Numbered from the stretch's first letter, positions 25,375-35,542 are shown. The stretch: 64,000 nucleotides of DNA from JAFGXT01 sp963677165 (GCA_963677165.2 CAXXSX010000002.1:434001-498000), one strand, 5' to 3'. Program-made: numbers and translations. Notes: a model not told the origin generated them from the sequence alone.

Positions 25375-28300
25375 ATGAAAAAAAATATTTATATAATTCT
25401 ATCATTCTTTACAGTAGCATTATGTCAAGGGAAAGAATGGAGTAATGGAGAGTTTATCACCGTCTCTAGTAATGGCACACTGCATATTGGTTCACAATTC
25501 TTTGAATTGCAACACTGGGGGAAAGACTGGAAACATTCCCGTCAAAGCAACACTAAAACAATGGATGTGAATAAGAAAGCAGCAAATGAACTCCAACTCC
25601 AAGGATTCTGGAATGTCCATGGTGGGAAATTCTTATTGCATGAGACTGTGAATTCTATAGATCATAATTCAATTAATTATAAGATAAAGCTAAAATCTGA
25701 TAAACCTTGCATGACTATGGCACTGTCATTATGTACCACAATGTTTTTAAAAGATGCCCTGAATCACCAGATTGTAGCAAATGGGAAAAACATCAATTTT
25801 GAAAAAGAGTTCAACTTTAAAAAATGGCAAAAGAAGTTGACTGATGTACGAAAACTTCAGCTGGAGCTGCCCCAAGGGACTGCAATTATCACGGGGGAAT
25901 TTGATCTCATTTTGCAAGATAACCGTAAATTTGCAAAAAACACCTGGGAACTGCGAATCCTTTGCAACTCATCCGACAAAGCCATTAGCAACGCCTCTTT
26001 AGAGCTTAATATAAAACTGATACCCCACCATTCCACAATTGTTCCACTAAACCAATATGTAAACATGGGCTTTGCGGACAACTGCGCTGATGACCATAAA
26101 GGGGGCTGGACTGATCAAGGTCCAGACAACGATCTCAGAATGCTACCAGTAGGCGAACTTAACTGTGCGGGCATACCATTTGAAATTATTAACCCAGCCA
26201 CAAACAAAGGGCGTAGCTGCCTTGTATTGCGTGGTAAACAGCGAAGATGGCTACCTGCGTCCGCTGAAATAGATATTCAAAAACCTACAGAGGCAAAATA
26301 TCTGTACGTCTTAAATGCCATCGCCTGGCCTCCAGAGAAGTCGACAGAAATCGGAGAAATCACTTGTGAATACATCGAAGACCATAACGTCGCGGAAGTA
26401 AAAAAAGTATTTCCGGTAATAAGAGGAAAGAATGTCGGAAATTTCTGGATGCCCCCCCCTTTATCACATGCAGCATTGGGCTGGGAGGGACGGAATGCCT
26501 CTGCCAGAGTAGGGTTGTATGTCAGTTGTTACGAACTATCAGGAAAACCAGTAAAAAAAATCCGTTTTGAAAGTAAAGGCAATGCCGTTTGGATGATTGT
26601 CGGCGTTACATTTTCTGATCGAATTTTAATAAAAAAAACACCAGATAGGCCAGTCATTATAAAAGCGGACCAAGAGTGGCTTCCTACCAAAAACCTTCGT
26701 CCCGTTATTCCTGGCAGCATTCTTGATTTTTCCAACCTTCTGGATGCACCTGCGGGAAAACATGGATTTACTCATGCAATCAACGGACATCTGGAATTTG
26801 AGAAACGCCCAGGAGTATCGGCGCGCTTTTATGGTGCTAATATTGCCTTTTCAACAAACTTCATGGACAAAAAGAATATTGACCGCATGGCCGACGAATT
26901 TGCATCAACCGGATACAATATCGTCCGACTGCATCACTTCGACCGTGATTTAGCTGAGCGCCGTGATGGAAGTTCTACTAATTTGAACTCTGAACGCATA
27001 GATTGCATGGATTATCTGATTTCCGCATTTAAAAGGCGCGGAATATATATAACTCTTGATTTATTTATTATTCGCCATTTTGAAAAGGGCGAAATCTCAG
27101 CCTTTCCCAACCGAAAACTTTCCTGCAATGAAGTAAAAGCGTTGTTGTTTATCAATAAAGATGTCCGAGAAAATGTGGAAAGTTTTGGAGAAAACTTACT
27201 TAATCATATAAACCCATATACCAAACTGGCGTGGAAAGACGACCCGGCGATTGTCTCAATCAGTCTTGTCAATGAAGATACCATTTTCAGTGTAGCCCCC
27301 CGGATTCCATGGATCAAGAAAATTTACGAAAAATGTTTTGATAAATATGTCAATGAAAAAAAATTAACAATCACATCTCAAAACAGAACGAAATATTGGA
27401 AAATATTCCTATCTGACACATATCGCAAGGCATATGCGTTGATGTCAAAAAAATTTCAGGATCTTGGAGTCAGGACCTTATTAACAGATCAAAATTACTG
27501 GAATAACATTGCGACGACATTATTGCGCGAAGACTATGACATTGCGGACAATCACTTTTACTGGGGACACCCGACTTTTCTGGAAAACCGCTGGAAACTT
27601 CCGGCAATTGTGGAGCCCGGAAGCTCAATAAGTTGTTATGCTGGAGGATTAAACCAGATGTTTCCAATTCGTATATTCGGAAAGCCATTTTCGATCACAG
27701 AATGGAATTATGTTAACCCGAATAAGCACAACGTTGAAGGAGCATTTCTAGTAGGGGCATACAGCGCATTACAAGATTGGAGTTTGTTATGTCGCTTTGC
27801 GTATTCACATAGTGCAGCAAAAGTAAACAACGACCAAACTCCAATCCAATTTTTTGATACTGCAGGAGACCCATTACGTTTGCTTTCCGAGCGCGCAGGA
27901 GTTGTAGCGTTTTTGCGCGGAGATGTTGCTACATCCAAAGCTGCATATCCATGCATAATTCCGCGTGACTATCTAAAGAATTACGAGAATGATACTTATC
28001 CTACACTAATAAAACGCATGGGATTAATCGGTCGAACAGGTACACTTCTGATTAGCGACAATAAAGACCTGACTTTGCCAAAAGGATGCCGAGCTCTGAT
28101 TGCATTAAATGAGTACAAGCTCAAAAATTCGCCTGTTCCAATTATTTGTAGCAACGACACTGAAGCTGCTTTCCGAAAAATGCAAAAAGATGGTATTATT
28201 TCGGCCAGAGAATGGAACTGGGAGCAAAATCGCTTTGAAAGTACCACTGGAGAACTGGTTTTGCACCGCAATGACGGTACTTTTCGTCAAATAACTCGAA

Positions 28301-28722
28301 AAAGCGAAGCCTTTGTCCTTGGAGCGGAGCAAAAATTGTCAGGTAACTTTGCCGCTGTGAAAAACAAACTATCTTTTGCCGGAATTTTAATTGCCAGCTG
28401 GGATAATAAAGCATTAACTGAAAGTAAACGTATTCTCATTTTACACTTAACAGACACCAAAAATACCGGTATAAAATTCAAAAACAGCAACCTTGCAATT
28501 CTTGAATCATGGGGAAAAACACCACTGCTGATTCGACGTGGTGAGGTCGATTTAACTTTGACTGGAAATATGGCAGGCTTCAATCTTTACGGTGTTGATT
28601 GGACTGGAAAACGAATTTGCAGAATTCCATTGTCACACTCAAAAAATAAGTGGAGGGCCAAACTTACAACACAAAACGGAAATAATGTTATTGCGGCCTA
28701 TGAGTTGGTGAAAGAACCATGA
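25375..28722 (+). CDS. Large secreted GH-A clan glycosidase (GH5-like)
   Basis: 1115 residues. I chose the ATG at 25375 because it has agggag upstream and gives a signal peptide (IIFLSFFTVALCQG-like, cut about 19). The first 470 residues look like beta-sandwich domains. From about 485 a TIM barrel is seen: ARFYGANIAFS, YNIVRLHHFD (strand 2), GIYITLDLF, then the acid/base in SLVNEDTI (Glu about 634) and the nucleophile in SITEWNY (Glu about 776). Both carboxylates are where clan GH-A has them. Further beta domains form the last 250 residues. Substrate unknown. Confidence 0.78.
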   Translation: MKKNIYIILSFFTVALCQGKEWSNGEFITVSSNGTLHIGSQFFELQHWGKDWKHSRQSNTKTMDVNKKAANELQLQGFWNVHGGKFLLHETVNSIDHNSINYKIKLKSDKPCMTMALSLCTTMFLKDALNHQIVANGKNINFEKEFNFKKWQKKLTDVRKLQLELPQGTAIITGEFDLILQDNRKFAKNTWELRILCNSSDKAISNASLELNIKLIPHHSTIVPLNQYVNMGFADNCADDHKGGWTDQGPDNDLRMLPVGELNCAGIPFEIINPATNKGRSCLVLRGKQRRWLPASAEIDIQKPTEAKYLYVLNAIAWPPEKSTEIGEITCEYIEDHNVAEVKKVFPVIRGKNVGNFWMPPPLSHAALGWEGRNASARVGLYVSCYELSGKPVKKIRFESKGNAVWMIVGVTFSDRILIKKTPDRPVIIKADQEWLPTKNLRPVIPGSILDFSNLLDAPAGKHGFTHAINGHLEFEKRPGVSARFYGANIAFSTNFMDKKNIDRMADEFASTGYNIVRLHHFDRDLAERRDGSSTNLNSERIDCMDYLISAFKRRGIYITLDLFIIRHFEKGEISAFPNRKLSCNEVKALLFINKDVRENVESFGENLLNHINPYTKLAWKDDPAIVSISLVNEDTIFSVAPRIPWIKKIYEKCFDKYVNEKKLTITSQNRTKYWKIFLSDTYRKAYALMSKKFQDLGVRTLLTDQNYWNNIATTLLREDYDIADNHFYWGHPTFLENRWKLPAIVEPGSSISCYAGGLNQMFPIRIFGKPFSITEWNYVNPNKHNVEGAFLVGAYSALQDWSLLCRFAYSHSAAKVNNDQTPIQFFDTAGDPLRLLSERAGVVAFLRGDVATSKAAYPCIIPRDYLKNYENDTYPTLIKRMGLIGRTGTLLISDNKDLTLPKGCRALIALNEYKLKNSPVPIICSNDTEAAFRKMQKDGIISAREWNWEQNRFESTTGELVLHRNDGTFRQITRKSEAFVLGAEQKLSGNFAAVKNKLSFAGILIASWDNKALTESKRILILHLTDTKNTGIKFKNSNLAILESWGKTPLLIRRGEVDLTLTGNMAGFNLYGVDWTGKRICRIPLSHSKNKWRAKLTTQNGNNVIAAYELVKEP

Positions 28723-29407
28723 TTATTCATCTCATTGCAAGAATGACAATATTCTTGACGCTCCGGTGCCAGATTTACAGTAAAATTAAACTATTTCCAG
28801 AGGAGAACCAATACTCTTCTCCATTAATAAATAACGTGTACCCAGAAGGTACAAGACAACTAAGAGAATTTGCCGTTTAGAGAGAGAATGAGGAGAGATA
28901 TAGGACGATTCGCTCGTTCTCCAAGGTACATCTGCGCGGCCGCTGTAACTTCAAAACCTTTTGATACAATGAAACATACAAAAGAATAAGATTCATGGAA
29001 TATATTGAAGAGAAACGGGATAAAAATAAAATGGCGGTGTATCCGGGCTTAAAAACAACCGCTCTTTAGATGACAAAAATCGCGCAACATATTCAAAACA
29101 AAGCTCTCACATCAAAGGAAATTCTTGTTAACATTTTTCCATTAGAGGAAATTATTTTAAATCTATGAGTTTATTGGCTTCCTTTTCTCTCTACTGGAAA
29201 ATTATTCTTAGTTTACACCCAATTACAATATTTGGTATAATCCGATATGACAGAAAAAAAACTGAGATCATCCATTGAATCTATTGATTGAGTTTTGGAC
29301 CATACATTCAAAAAAACAGAACGAGACAGGCCAATAATTAGTTACAGATATTTGTTCTCCTTCTTAAAATAACTTTATCTAATCAGCACCCAGGAATAAG
29401 AGAATTA
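28723..29407. other. Long gene-free gap between convergent genes
   Basis: No intact gene. There is a weak hairpin GGAGAA/TTCTCC (about 28802-28828), a second copy of the 16-bp repeat AATAAAATGGCGGTGT (29025-29040), and some open frames with no recognisable content. It probably contains decayed sequence. Confidence 0.4.
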
Positions 29408-31225
29408 TTAAATATTTTGAAAGACATTTTTAAACTTTACATCAGCATTTGTAAATTCTGCGGCATATTCAAGGTCGTGCCATTCCATGAGTCCCGGCAA
29501 ACAGACAGCCATTGACGGAGAATGTTCTGATTGACGGTTGTCACAATACAATATTGATTTCGGAATGCCGTCAAGAATTACTGATATAATGTTATCATCC
29601 TCAAGTACGGCTGAGAAAAGAGCGGCGGGACCACTGTCGTAATAACCATATAGTTCAACTGATGAATTGGGGAGCATGTCCCGTACAAACTTTGCCGCAA
29701 GCAGCCAGTCTTCTGTCCATTCCCCCATCAAACGTCTTCCGAGCCACATTAAGGCGCGAGATAAATTATGTTGTTTATAATGAACTGGAAATTCTTCTTT
29801 GGCTTCACCTTGTTCGCCAACTCCAAAATGTTCGAAAACTAGAATGGAATCTTCGGAATCCTCAAATACAGGTTTTCCTTCGCTGGACGCGATGATCCGG
29901 CAATTCCGGTTAGTACCTTTTTTGAATAGCACAGGTAACTGGCGTCTTTTCTTGTCTTCAATAAGATACTTATGGAAAATACCAGAAGAAAAAAGGTCAT
30001 AAGTTTCAACGATTTCCACATCAGTAATTTTAAGGATCTGTTTCAAATCATCACTTGAGGCATGCGGACATGGCTTGATCGCGGATTTTGCTTCCGTGAC
30101 AAATTCAGGAATGCTTTTTATACCTCTGAAACGTTTTTTGTCTGGAAATGCCCAAAGTGATTCTTCCTCAAGTGGAGTATATTTTGTTACAAGCGGAGTG
30201 CCATCTCCTTCATCCTTCAATTCTTTGAGAAAGAATCCGGTCATGGCTTCCATGGTTTCCGGAAAATAACCGTGTGGAGTATTGAATGCCTGACTTGTTA
30301 ATTTGCCATTAGCGCCGAGAGCCTTATAGACTTTGCGCGCTTCGCTGATCGTTCGATGTGATTCAGTAACTCCAAAAGTACGATTAATATCCTGGAGCGC
30401 ATTACAGATATTCAAGCGCCGTGGCGCGGTCAAAGCGATAACCGCAGATTCCTCACAAAAATCCAGTCCGTCCGGAATCAGCTCGCAAATACAGTTTGTG
30501 CCACAAACATAAGACTGATATGAACCGACGCTGGCAACAGGCATTGACGCCTTGATTCGTTCGTCAAACGCCGCGAGGTACATTGTTTGATTGCCGCCGC
30601 CCGAGGCGCCGGTCGCACCAATATTTTCCTTATCCACATAAGACAGGGAACAAAGCAGGTCTATCCCGCGCATGTTATCGGATAGTTGCATGCCAATAAG
30701 GCTTTCATTGATACTGAATAAGGCACCTCCTAAAAATGCTCCGTGATAAGTGTATTCACCATATTCAGGAGTACGTTCGCCAGCACCGAAAGCATCAGGA
30801 GACAGTACCACAAATCCGTGCTGTACTAGAATATGCGCCCGGGCCTGAACCTCGGCCGCCAAATGACCTTGTAAATAATGTCCATGCATATTTATCACAG
30901 CAGGAAAAGGTCCGTCTCCCTTTGGAATATAAAGAGCCGCACTTACATATAAATTTTCCCGTGATTGATACGCTATTTTTTTTATGATATAGGTTCCACA
31001 GTCGATGTCGCCATATTCACGCACGTCTAAAGCACAATTAGGATAATATTTGAACCTGATCGCCTGCTTTATTTGACTGATGATTCGGGGACGCATTGTT
31101 TCCCATTCCTCTACGGTTTCCGGCAACTGAAAACGATGAAAGCGTTTCCCAGCCTCAATTCGTAGTTCACCTTGAACGTCTTCGCCCGACATAGCTTCCG
31201 TCCAAATATTCTTCTCAAAATTCAT
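29408..31225 (-). CDS. Acetylxylan-esterase-like alpha/beta-hydrolase, two-domain
   Basis: 605 residues, with aaggaa before the ATG. The first half (about 80-370) is an AXE1/S9-type hydrolase: VINMHGHYLQGHL (oxyanion region), GATGASGGGNQT with the likely nucleophile Ser at the GASGG elbow (about 210), an SAVIALTAPRRL segment, and a likely catalytic His in NTPHGYFPE (about 317). The second half repeats a similar fold (about 430-600), but its elbow reads YGYYDSGP, so it is probably not active. It may remove acetyl groups from glycans. The gene follows the oxidoreductase on the minus strand. Confidence 0.72.
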   Translation of the reverse strand: MNFEKNIWTEAMSGEDVQGELRIEAGKRFHRFQLPETVEEWETMRPRIISQIKQAIRFKYYPNCALDVREYGDIDCGTYIIKKIAYQSRENLYVSAALYIPKGDGPFPAVINMHGHYLQGHLAAEVQARAHILVQHGFVVLSPDAFGAGERTPEYGEYTYHGAFLGGALFSINESLIGMQLSDNMRGIDLLCSLSYVDKENIGATGASGGGNQTMYLAAFDERIKASMPVASVGSYQSYVCGTNCICELIPDGLDFCEESAVIALTAPRRLNICNALQDINRTFGVTESHRTISEARKVYKALGANGKLTSQAFNTPHGYFPETMEAMTGFFLKELKDEGDGTPLVTKYTPLEEESLWAFPDKKRFRGIKSIPEFVTEAKSAIKPCPHASSDDLKQILKITDVEIVETYDLFSSGIFHKYLIEDKKRRQLPVLFKKGTNRNCRIIASSEGKPVFEDSEDSILVFEHFGVGEQGEAKEEFPVHYKQHNLSRALMWLGRRLMGEWTEDWLLAAKFVRDMLPNSSVELYGYYDSGPAALFSAVLEDDNIISVILDGIPKSILYCDNRQSEHSPSMAVCLPGLMEWHDLEYAAEFTNADVKFKNVFQNI

Positions 31226-31292
31226 TATTTTTCCTTAGCTATGATTCGTTGCTGTAAATTTTTATCTGGATATCGTTTATAATGCACGAATT

Positions 31293-32489
31293 TCACAATA
31301 ATTCAAGCATGTTAACCATCCGGTGTTCCCGACGAGAGATTTCTGCGGCTTGTCCAATCGCAGTTGCCAGCAAACCATGCTGTGTAGTTGCCTTGTTTGG
31401 TGTTTTCCCGGAAAGGACCTGTAGAAAATTATCAACCAGTATCGGATCAGCGCCTCCGTGACCTTTATCTGAATTCTCAACTTTATATTCAAGTTCGGGC
31501 TTATTCCAGCGAGGAATTATGGTGATTTTGCGTTTTTCAAGGCTAACCTCTGCCTGTCCGCGATCACCAACAATCGTAAATATGCGATCACAGATTGAAG
31601 AAACAAAACATTCCATATGGCTGGCCTTGATTCCTCCGGCATATTCTACGATAGCAATACCATTATCATGTGTATCTTTTTCCGAGGTATACATACAACA
31701 ATCCCGATAATAGCCATCAAATTCTGCCGCTTGATTTTGCCACAGATCATCCTGCAGATTTTCTATATCGAATACGTCAGGGCATATTTCACGATATGGA
31801 CAAACTCGGCAAGTCGGACCAATATCAAGGTCTGATTTAACCTCAAACGGAATTTTATCCGCAGAAAAGGCGTTAACAGCAGCAAAAGCACTGACTCGCT
31901 CTGGTTTGGGAAAATTCAGCAACCAATTGAAAATATCAAAATCATGACTGCCTTTGTGAATCCACAATCCACCGCTTTTACTGTAAAAACGATTCCAGCG
32001 TGACATATAGGTCCTTCCTTCATCGTAAAACTCCTGGTTTTGAATCAGAAAAATTTTACCGAGGACGTCATTATCAATCAGCTCTTTTAATTTAACCAGA
32101 ACAGGGTGATGCCGCAAATTAAACCCCATCATAACCAACAGGTTATTTTTCTCGGCAGCATTGATGATTTTATGACATCCTTCAACTGTTGTTGCCAGAG
32201 GTTTATCAATCAAAACATTGACCCCATTATTTAAAGCTGAAATGGCGTTTTCTTCATGACAATAATCTGGACTTGTAATGACTACTGCATCCAGTTCTTC
32301 TGAACGGAACATTTCTTCAGTAGTGTCATAGTGTTGCGGTTTTATATTTAATAGGTCACTGGCACATTGAAGCCTTACATGATTAGGGTCGCAAAGAGCT
32401 GAAATCTTGACATTCTCTGCTTCCTTTAATAGTTCTCCGAAACATTTAATTCCTCGGTGTCCACAACCAATTATTCCAATTTTAAGCAT
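31293..32489 (-). CDS. Gfo/Idh/MocA oxidoreductase with Cys cluster
   Basis: 398 residues; aaggaag precedes the start. The NAD(P)-binding Rossmann motif is IGIIGCGHRG at the N-terminus, and the family motif EKP appears as DKPLATT (about 95). The C-terminal half has a beta-sheet dimer domain with a group of cysteines, PTCRVCPYREICPDVF (about 226-241), plus RDCCMYT 30 residues on, which could bind a metal. It should act on a sugar or sugar acid. It is 67 nt upstream of the hydrolase gene on the same strand, so the pair may be one operon. Confidence 0.82.
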   Translation of the reverse strand: MLKIGIIGCGHRGIKCFGELLKEAENVKISALCDPNHVRLQCASDLLNIKPQHYDTTEEMFRSEELDAVVITSPDYCHEENAISALNNGVNVLIDKPLATTVEGCHKIINAAEKNNLLVMMGFNLRHHPVLVKLKELIDNDVLGKIFLIQNQEFYDEGRTYMSRWNRFYSKSGGLWIHKGSHDFDIFNWLLNFPKPERVSAFAAVNAFSADKIPFEVKSDLDIGPTCRVCPYREICPDVFDIENLQDDLWQNQAAEFDGYYRDCCMYTSEKDTHDNGIAIVEYAGGIKASHMECFVSSICDRIFTIVGDRGQAEVSLEKRKITIIPRWNKPELEYKVENSDKGHGGADPILVDNFLQVLSGKTPNKATTQHGLLATAIGQAAEISRREHRMVNMLELL

Positions 32490-32692
32490 AAAAATCTTCC
32501 TTAAATTATTGTCCGTACGACGAACGGCGTTTCTACCGCTTCAAACTCCAGTCGCTAAAGCTCCTTGCGGAAGCGGAAATTAAATATGTTGGGTCAATAC
32601 TTCGCCCCTTGGGGCGTTTTCTAAAAAAAATTGTGATAAGCTTTTGTTTAAAGCGTTTCCAATACCTCGTATGCTTGCATTGAGATAATTTA

Positions 32693-33601
32693 TTAATTGA
32701 TCAATTTCTTTGGATTATAGTAGCCAACAATTTCAAGTTCTGCATTTGATAGTATCTCAAGTGAGGCTAGGAACTCCATGCATTGTTTCATGGTAGAACC
32801 GGAACCAACCAGACATTGTTTTTCGGGATTATGCAGTTTGCCATTCAGCTCAAGTACAGCATCATTTCCCAGTACGTTGTAACGTCCGGGAGGAAGTCCG
32901 GCAGCCGAAGACATATCGCTGACAACAATTATATTTTCTGCACCTTTCATTTTTACCACGCATTTGATAAATTCCGCCGGCAAATGATGTCCGTCTGTAA
33001 TCAGCATCGGAGTCAGTTCATCACAAGCCAGACTGTTCCATATTGGATTATCGTGGCGCGGCAACATATTGGACAGTCCGTTTCCCAGATGCGTTAACGT
33101 AGAGGCCCCGGCTTCCGCTGCCGCTTTGATTGCGCATTTTCCTGCATTCTGGTGTCCCAGAGAAATGGTAATGTTTCTGCTGGTCGCATATTTTATGAAG
33201 TTGCAAACTCCTGGCAATTCGGCGGCAACGGTCAGGAGCTTTATCGTATTTCCGGAGAAACCAATTAACTGGTCAAGGATACTGATATCGGGATTCTGTA
33301 CGTATTCTGGATTGTGGGCTCCCACGGCCCCCGGTTCTCGGGAAATGAAAGGGCCTTCCAAATGAAAGCCCGGAACATGTTCTTTCAGTCCTGCTTTGGA
33401 TATCGCATTAGTGATGATTTCAATATTGCGTTTATACAATTCCATGCTGCTGGTAATAATTGTCGGAAGGAACGCATGGGTTCCAGACTCCAGCAGCTTT
33501 TCCGTTGCCTGAAGAAAGTTATCTTCTGTTAACTTGGTGCTGGAAAAATCCACTCCGACAAAACCATTGACCTGAAGGTCTATATACCCGGGAATAGCCA
33601 T
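32693..33601 (-). CDS. nagA: N-acetylglucosamine-6-phosphate deacetylase
   Basis: 302 residues, clearly shorter than usual (about 380): the protein starts directly at MAIPGYIDLQVNGF, which in other NagA proteins lies about 50 residues in, so the small beta-domain encoded at both ends is missing. The core is complete: HLEGPF with the metal-binding Glu, SLGHQNAG with a metal His, THLGNGLS, and VVSDMSSAAGLPPG with the catalytic Asp. It removes the acetyl group from GlcNAc-6-phosphate to give glucosamine-6-phosphate. It is 9 nt downstream of nagB, in the nagC-like/nagB/nagA operon. Confidence 0.88.
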   Translation of the reverse strand: MAIPGYIDLQVNGFVGVDFSSTKLTEDNFLQATEKLLESGTHAFLPTIITSSMELYKRNIEIITNAISKAGLKEHVPGFHLEGPFISREPGAVGAHNPEYVQNPDISILDQLIGFSGNTIKLLTVAAELPGVCNFIKYATSRNITISLGHQNAGKCAIKAAAEAGASTLTHLGNGLSNMLPRHDNPIWNSLACDELTPMLITDGHHLPAEFIKCVVKMKGAENIIVVSDMSSAAGLPPGRYNVLGNDAVLELNGKLHNPEKQCLVGSGSTMKQCMEFLASLEILSNAELEIVGYYNPKKLIN

Positions 33602-33610
33602 AATGTAACC

Positions 33611-34354
33611 TTATTTGCGGCTCAAAAGTGAAGCTGATCCTTCATCGAGGAATGTATAACATTCCGAATGATTTCTCAGGATGGAAGCAGGACACATATT
33701 GGAGATTTCGCCTTCAATCGCACCTTTTACTGCCTGAGCTTTGCGCTCATCTGGTACGGTATTTATAATGGCTTTACTCTTCATAATGTGCCTGATGCTC
33801 ATCGATATCGCTTTTTTCGGAACATCTTCCAAAGTCGGGAACCAGCCTTCGCCAAGCTGCTGCTTACGGCATGCTTCATCAAGATCAACTACAAGGTAAG
33901 GCTTTTCTGTTTCGAAGTCTGCCGGGGGATCGTTAAAAGCCAGGTGACCGTTTTCTCCGACCCCAACAAATGCTACATCAATCGGATGCTGTTTTATAAT
34001 TTCATCAAGTTTAAGGCAGTTTTCTACAACATCGCCTTCACCATTTACATAATAGGCCGCTTTTAATGCCATCGGCAACTGCTGTTCGAAACGTTCTTTC
34101 AAATACTTTCTAAAGCTTGCCGGATGACTTTCCGGCAAGCCCACGTACTCGTCAAGATGAAACATTGTGACTTTGGTCCAGTCGATACCTTCTGCTTTCA
34201 CAAGATTTGACATCATTTCAAACTGGCTAGCTCCAGTCGCAACAATAATATTTGCTTCGCCTCGTTCTGCTAATGCTTTACGTATGAATTCTGCTCCCTT
34301 ATTTGCCGCGGCAATTCCCATCTCTTCTTTGTTTTTTAATACATTCAAATTCAT
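33611..34354 (-). CDS. nagB: Glucosamine-6-phosphate deaminase
   Basis: 247 residues, slightly short for the family (about 260). Motifs read: LATGASQFEMMSNL (phosphate site), VTMFHLDEYVGLPESHPASF (about 63-82) and VGVGENGHLAFNDP (about 131-144) with the catalytic His and Asp area. The enzyme converts glucosamine-6-phosphate to fructose-6-phosphate and ammonia, so it follows NagA in the pathway. It starts 17 nt after the ROK regulator gene stop, with an agaga site. The NagB/6PGL-like family includes related isomerases, but its partner gene supports NagB. Confidence 0.9.
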   Translation of the reverse strand: MNLNVLKNKEEMGIAAANKGAEFIRKALAERGEANIIVATGASQFEMMSNLVKAEGIDWTKVTMFHLDEYVGLPESHPASFRKYLKERFEQQLPMALKAAYYVNGEGDVVENCLKLDEIIKQHPIDVAFVGVGENGHLAFNDPPADFETEKPYLVVDLDEACRKQQLGEGWFPTLEDVPKKAISMSIRHIMKSKAIINTVPDERKAQAVKGAIEGEISNMCPASILRNHSECYTFLDEGSASLLSRK

Positions 34355-34371
34355 TGTTCAGTCTCTTTTTG

Positions 34372-35469
34372 TTAATTCAGTTCAAAATTCAATCTATGAA
34401 TAATAATATTTAATGCAGCCCCCAAAGCACCGGCCTCTCGTCCTGATTTTGAAAGCTTTAGCTCAATATTGCTATCTGCAAGATGTTCCCTGATGATGTC
34501 TGCAAAACTTTTTCCTAATTTCCTGAAATATCCCCCCAATACAATTATTCCTGGATCTACAACCCCGGAAAGGATGTTTAACGCATAGGCTAGACTTTCT
34601 GCTATTTCGGAAAAAAGCTTAACCGCTGATTCATTTCCTTGAACAAATAGTTCTATCAGTTCTTCGCGGCTTTTTGTTCTCAACCCTAATTCTGCCGCTC
34701 GCGGAAGTAGATGCTTTTCATTCAAAGCATTTTCAAGAGTAGTTGTTTCCAATTCGGTATTGTTTCTGACCATTATTGGAATATTGCGAATTTCTCCGGC
34801 CATCCCGTTTGCTCCATTGAGAATAATACCGTCTGAAACAATTACAGAACCAATACTTACTCCAGAGGATATATAGAGAAAATTTTTGCAATTTACCACT
34901 ACTCCCACTTTCATTTCGGCAAAAGCGGCAGTTCTCGCGCGGTTTCCTAACAAAACCGGTACGTTATGCTTTTGGGAAAAAAACTCTGCCAGTTTTTTTT
35001 CTGCGATATCAAAATTAGAGCTGTATGTTACTTCATTTTTCGTGGTACTTACGATTCCGGAAACTGCAATTCCAACTCCGCAAACTTTAATTTCGGACTG
35101 GTTGTTTAATTCCATAATTATTTGTGATGTAGTTGCAATAATATTGTCATAACTGTTTTCATAGGGTAGCTTATTCGTTTTGATAATTTTGCCCAAACCA
35201 TCACATAAAATGCCTCTAATCGTTCCTTCATCTCCTATATCAATACCGATTGCGCCACTTGTTTCAGGCACAAACTCAAGTATTGTGGGACGTTTGCCGC
35301 CTCTCGAGTTTCCTTTTCCGGTTTCACGTATAAAGTTTTGTTCCAACAACTTGTTTACCAGTTCCGACACTGCTGGACGACTTAGAGCAGTTTTTCTTGC
35401 AATGTCTGCCCTGGAAATCGCTTTTTCTTTATATATCAGTTCAAGTATATTCAATAGGTTTTCGTTCAT
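34372..35469 (-). CDS. ROK family repressor (NagC/XylR-like)
   Basis: 365 residues; gaggt precedes the start. A winged helix at the N-terminus (ISRADIARKTALSRPAVSEL, about 17-36) is followed by the ROK sugar-kinase fold: GAIGIDIGDEGTIRG (nucleotide-like site), VCGVGIAVSGIV, and the region NGANGMAGEIRN, in which the kinase-type zinc site is partly missing. These proteins sense GlcNAc-6-phosphate or similar and repress sugar genes. It is first in the operon with nagB and nagA, and an operator-like repeat sits upstream (35516-35542). Confidence 0.88.
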   Translation of the reverse strand: MNENLLNILELIYKEKAISRADIARKTALSRPAVSELVNKLLEQNFIRETGKGNSRGGKRPTILEFVPETSGAIGIDIGDEGTIRGILCDGLGKIIKTNKLPYENSYDNIIATTSQIIMELNNQSEIKVCGVGIAVSGIVSTTKNEVTYSSNFDIAEKKLAEFFSQKHNVPVLLGNRARTAAFAEMKVGVVVNCKNFLYISSGVSIGSVIVSDGIILNGANGMAGEIRNIPIMVRNNTELETTTLENALNEKHLLPRAAELGLRTKSREELIELFVQGNESAVKLFSEIAESLAYALNILSGVVDPGIIVLGGYFRKLGKSFADIIREHLADSNIELKLSKSGREAGALGAALNIIIHRLNFELN

Positions 35470-35515
35470 CTTACCTCGGATATGTAAATTATTACAATTA
35501 ATTAAAGTTAATTTT

Positions 35516-35542
35516 GTTTGTTAGTAAGTATAACTAACAAAC
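35516..35542. promoter_or_regulatory. Perfect 10-bp inverted repeat, ROK operator
   Basis: GTTTGTTAGT at 35516-35525 and ACTAACAAAC at 35533-35542 are exact inverse copies with a 7-nt spacer. The half-site resembles the XylR (ROK) operator of Bacillus, from memory. It lies 47 nt upstream of the ROK gene start, so autoregulation of the nag operon is likely. Confidence 0.7.

Noticed and set aside
32603..32620. Hairpin CGCCCC-TT-GGGGCG followed by TTTT
   Set aside because: The T run is on the plus strand but both flanking genes are on the minus strand; it does not end any known transcript here.
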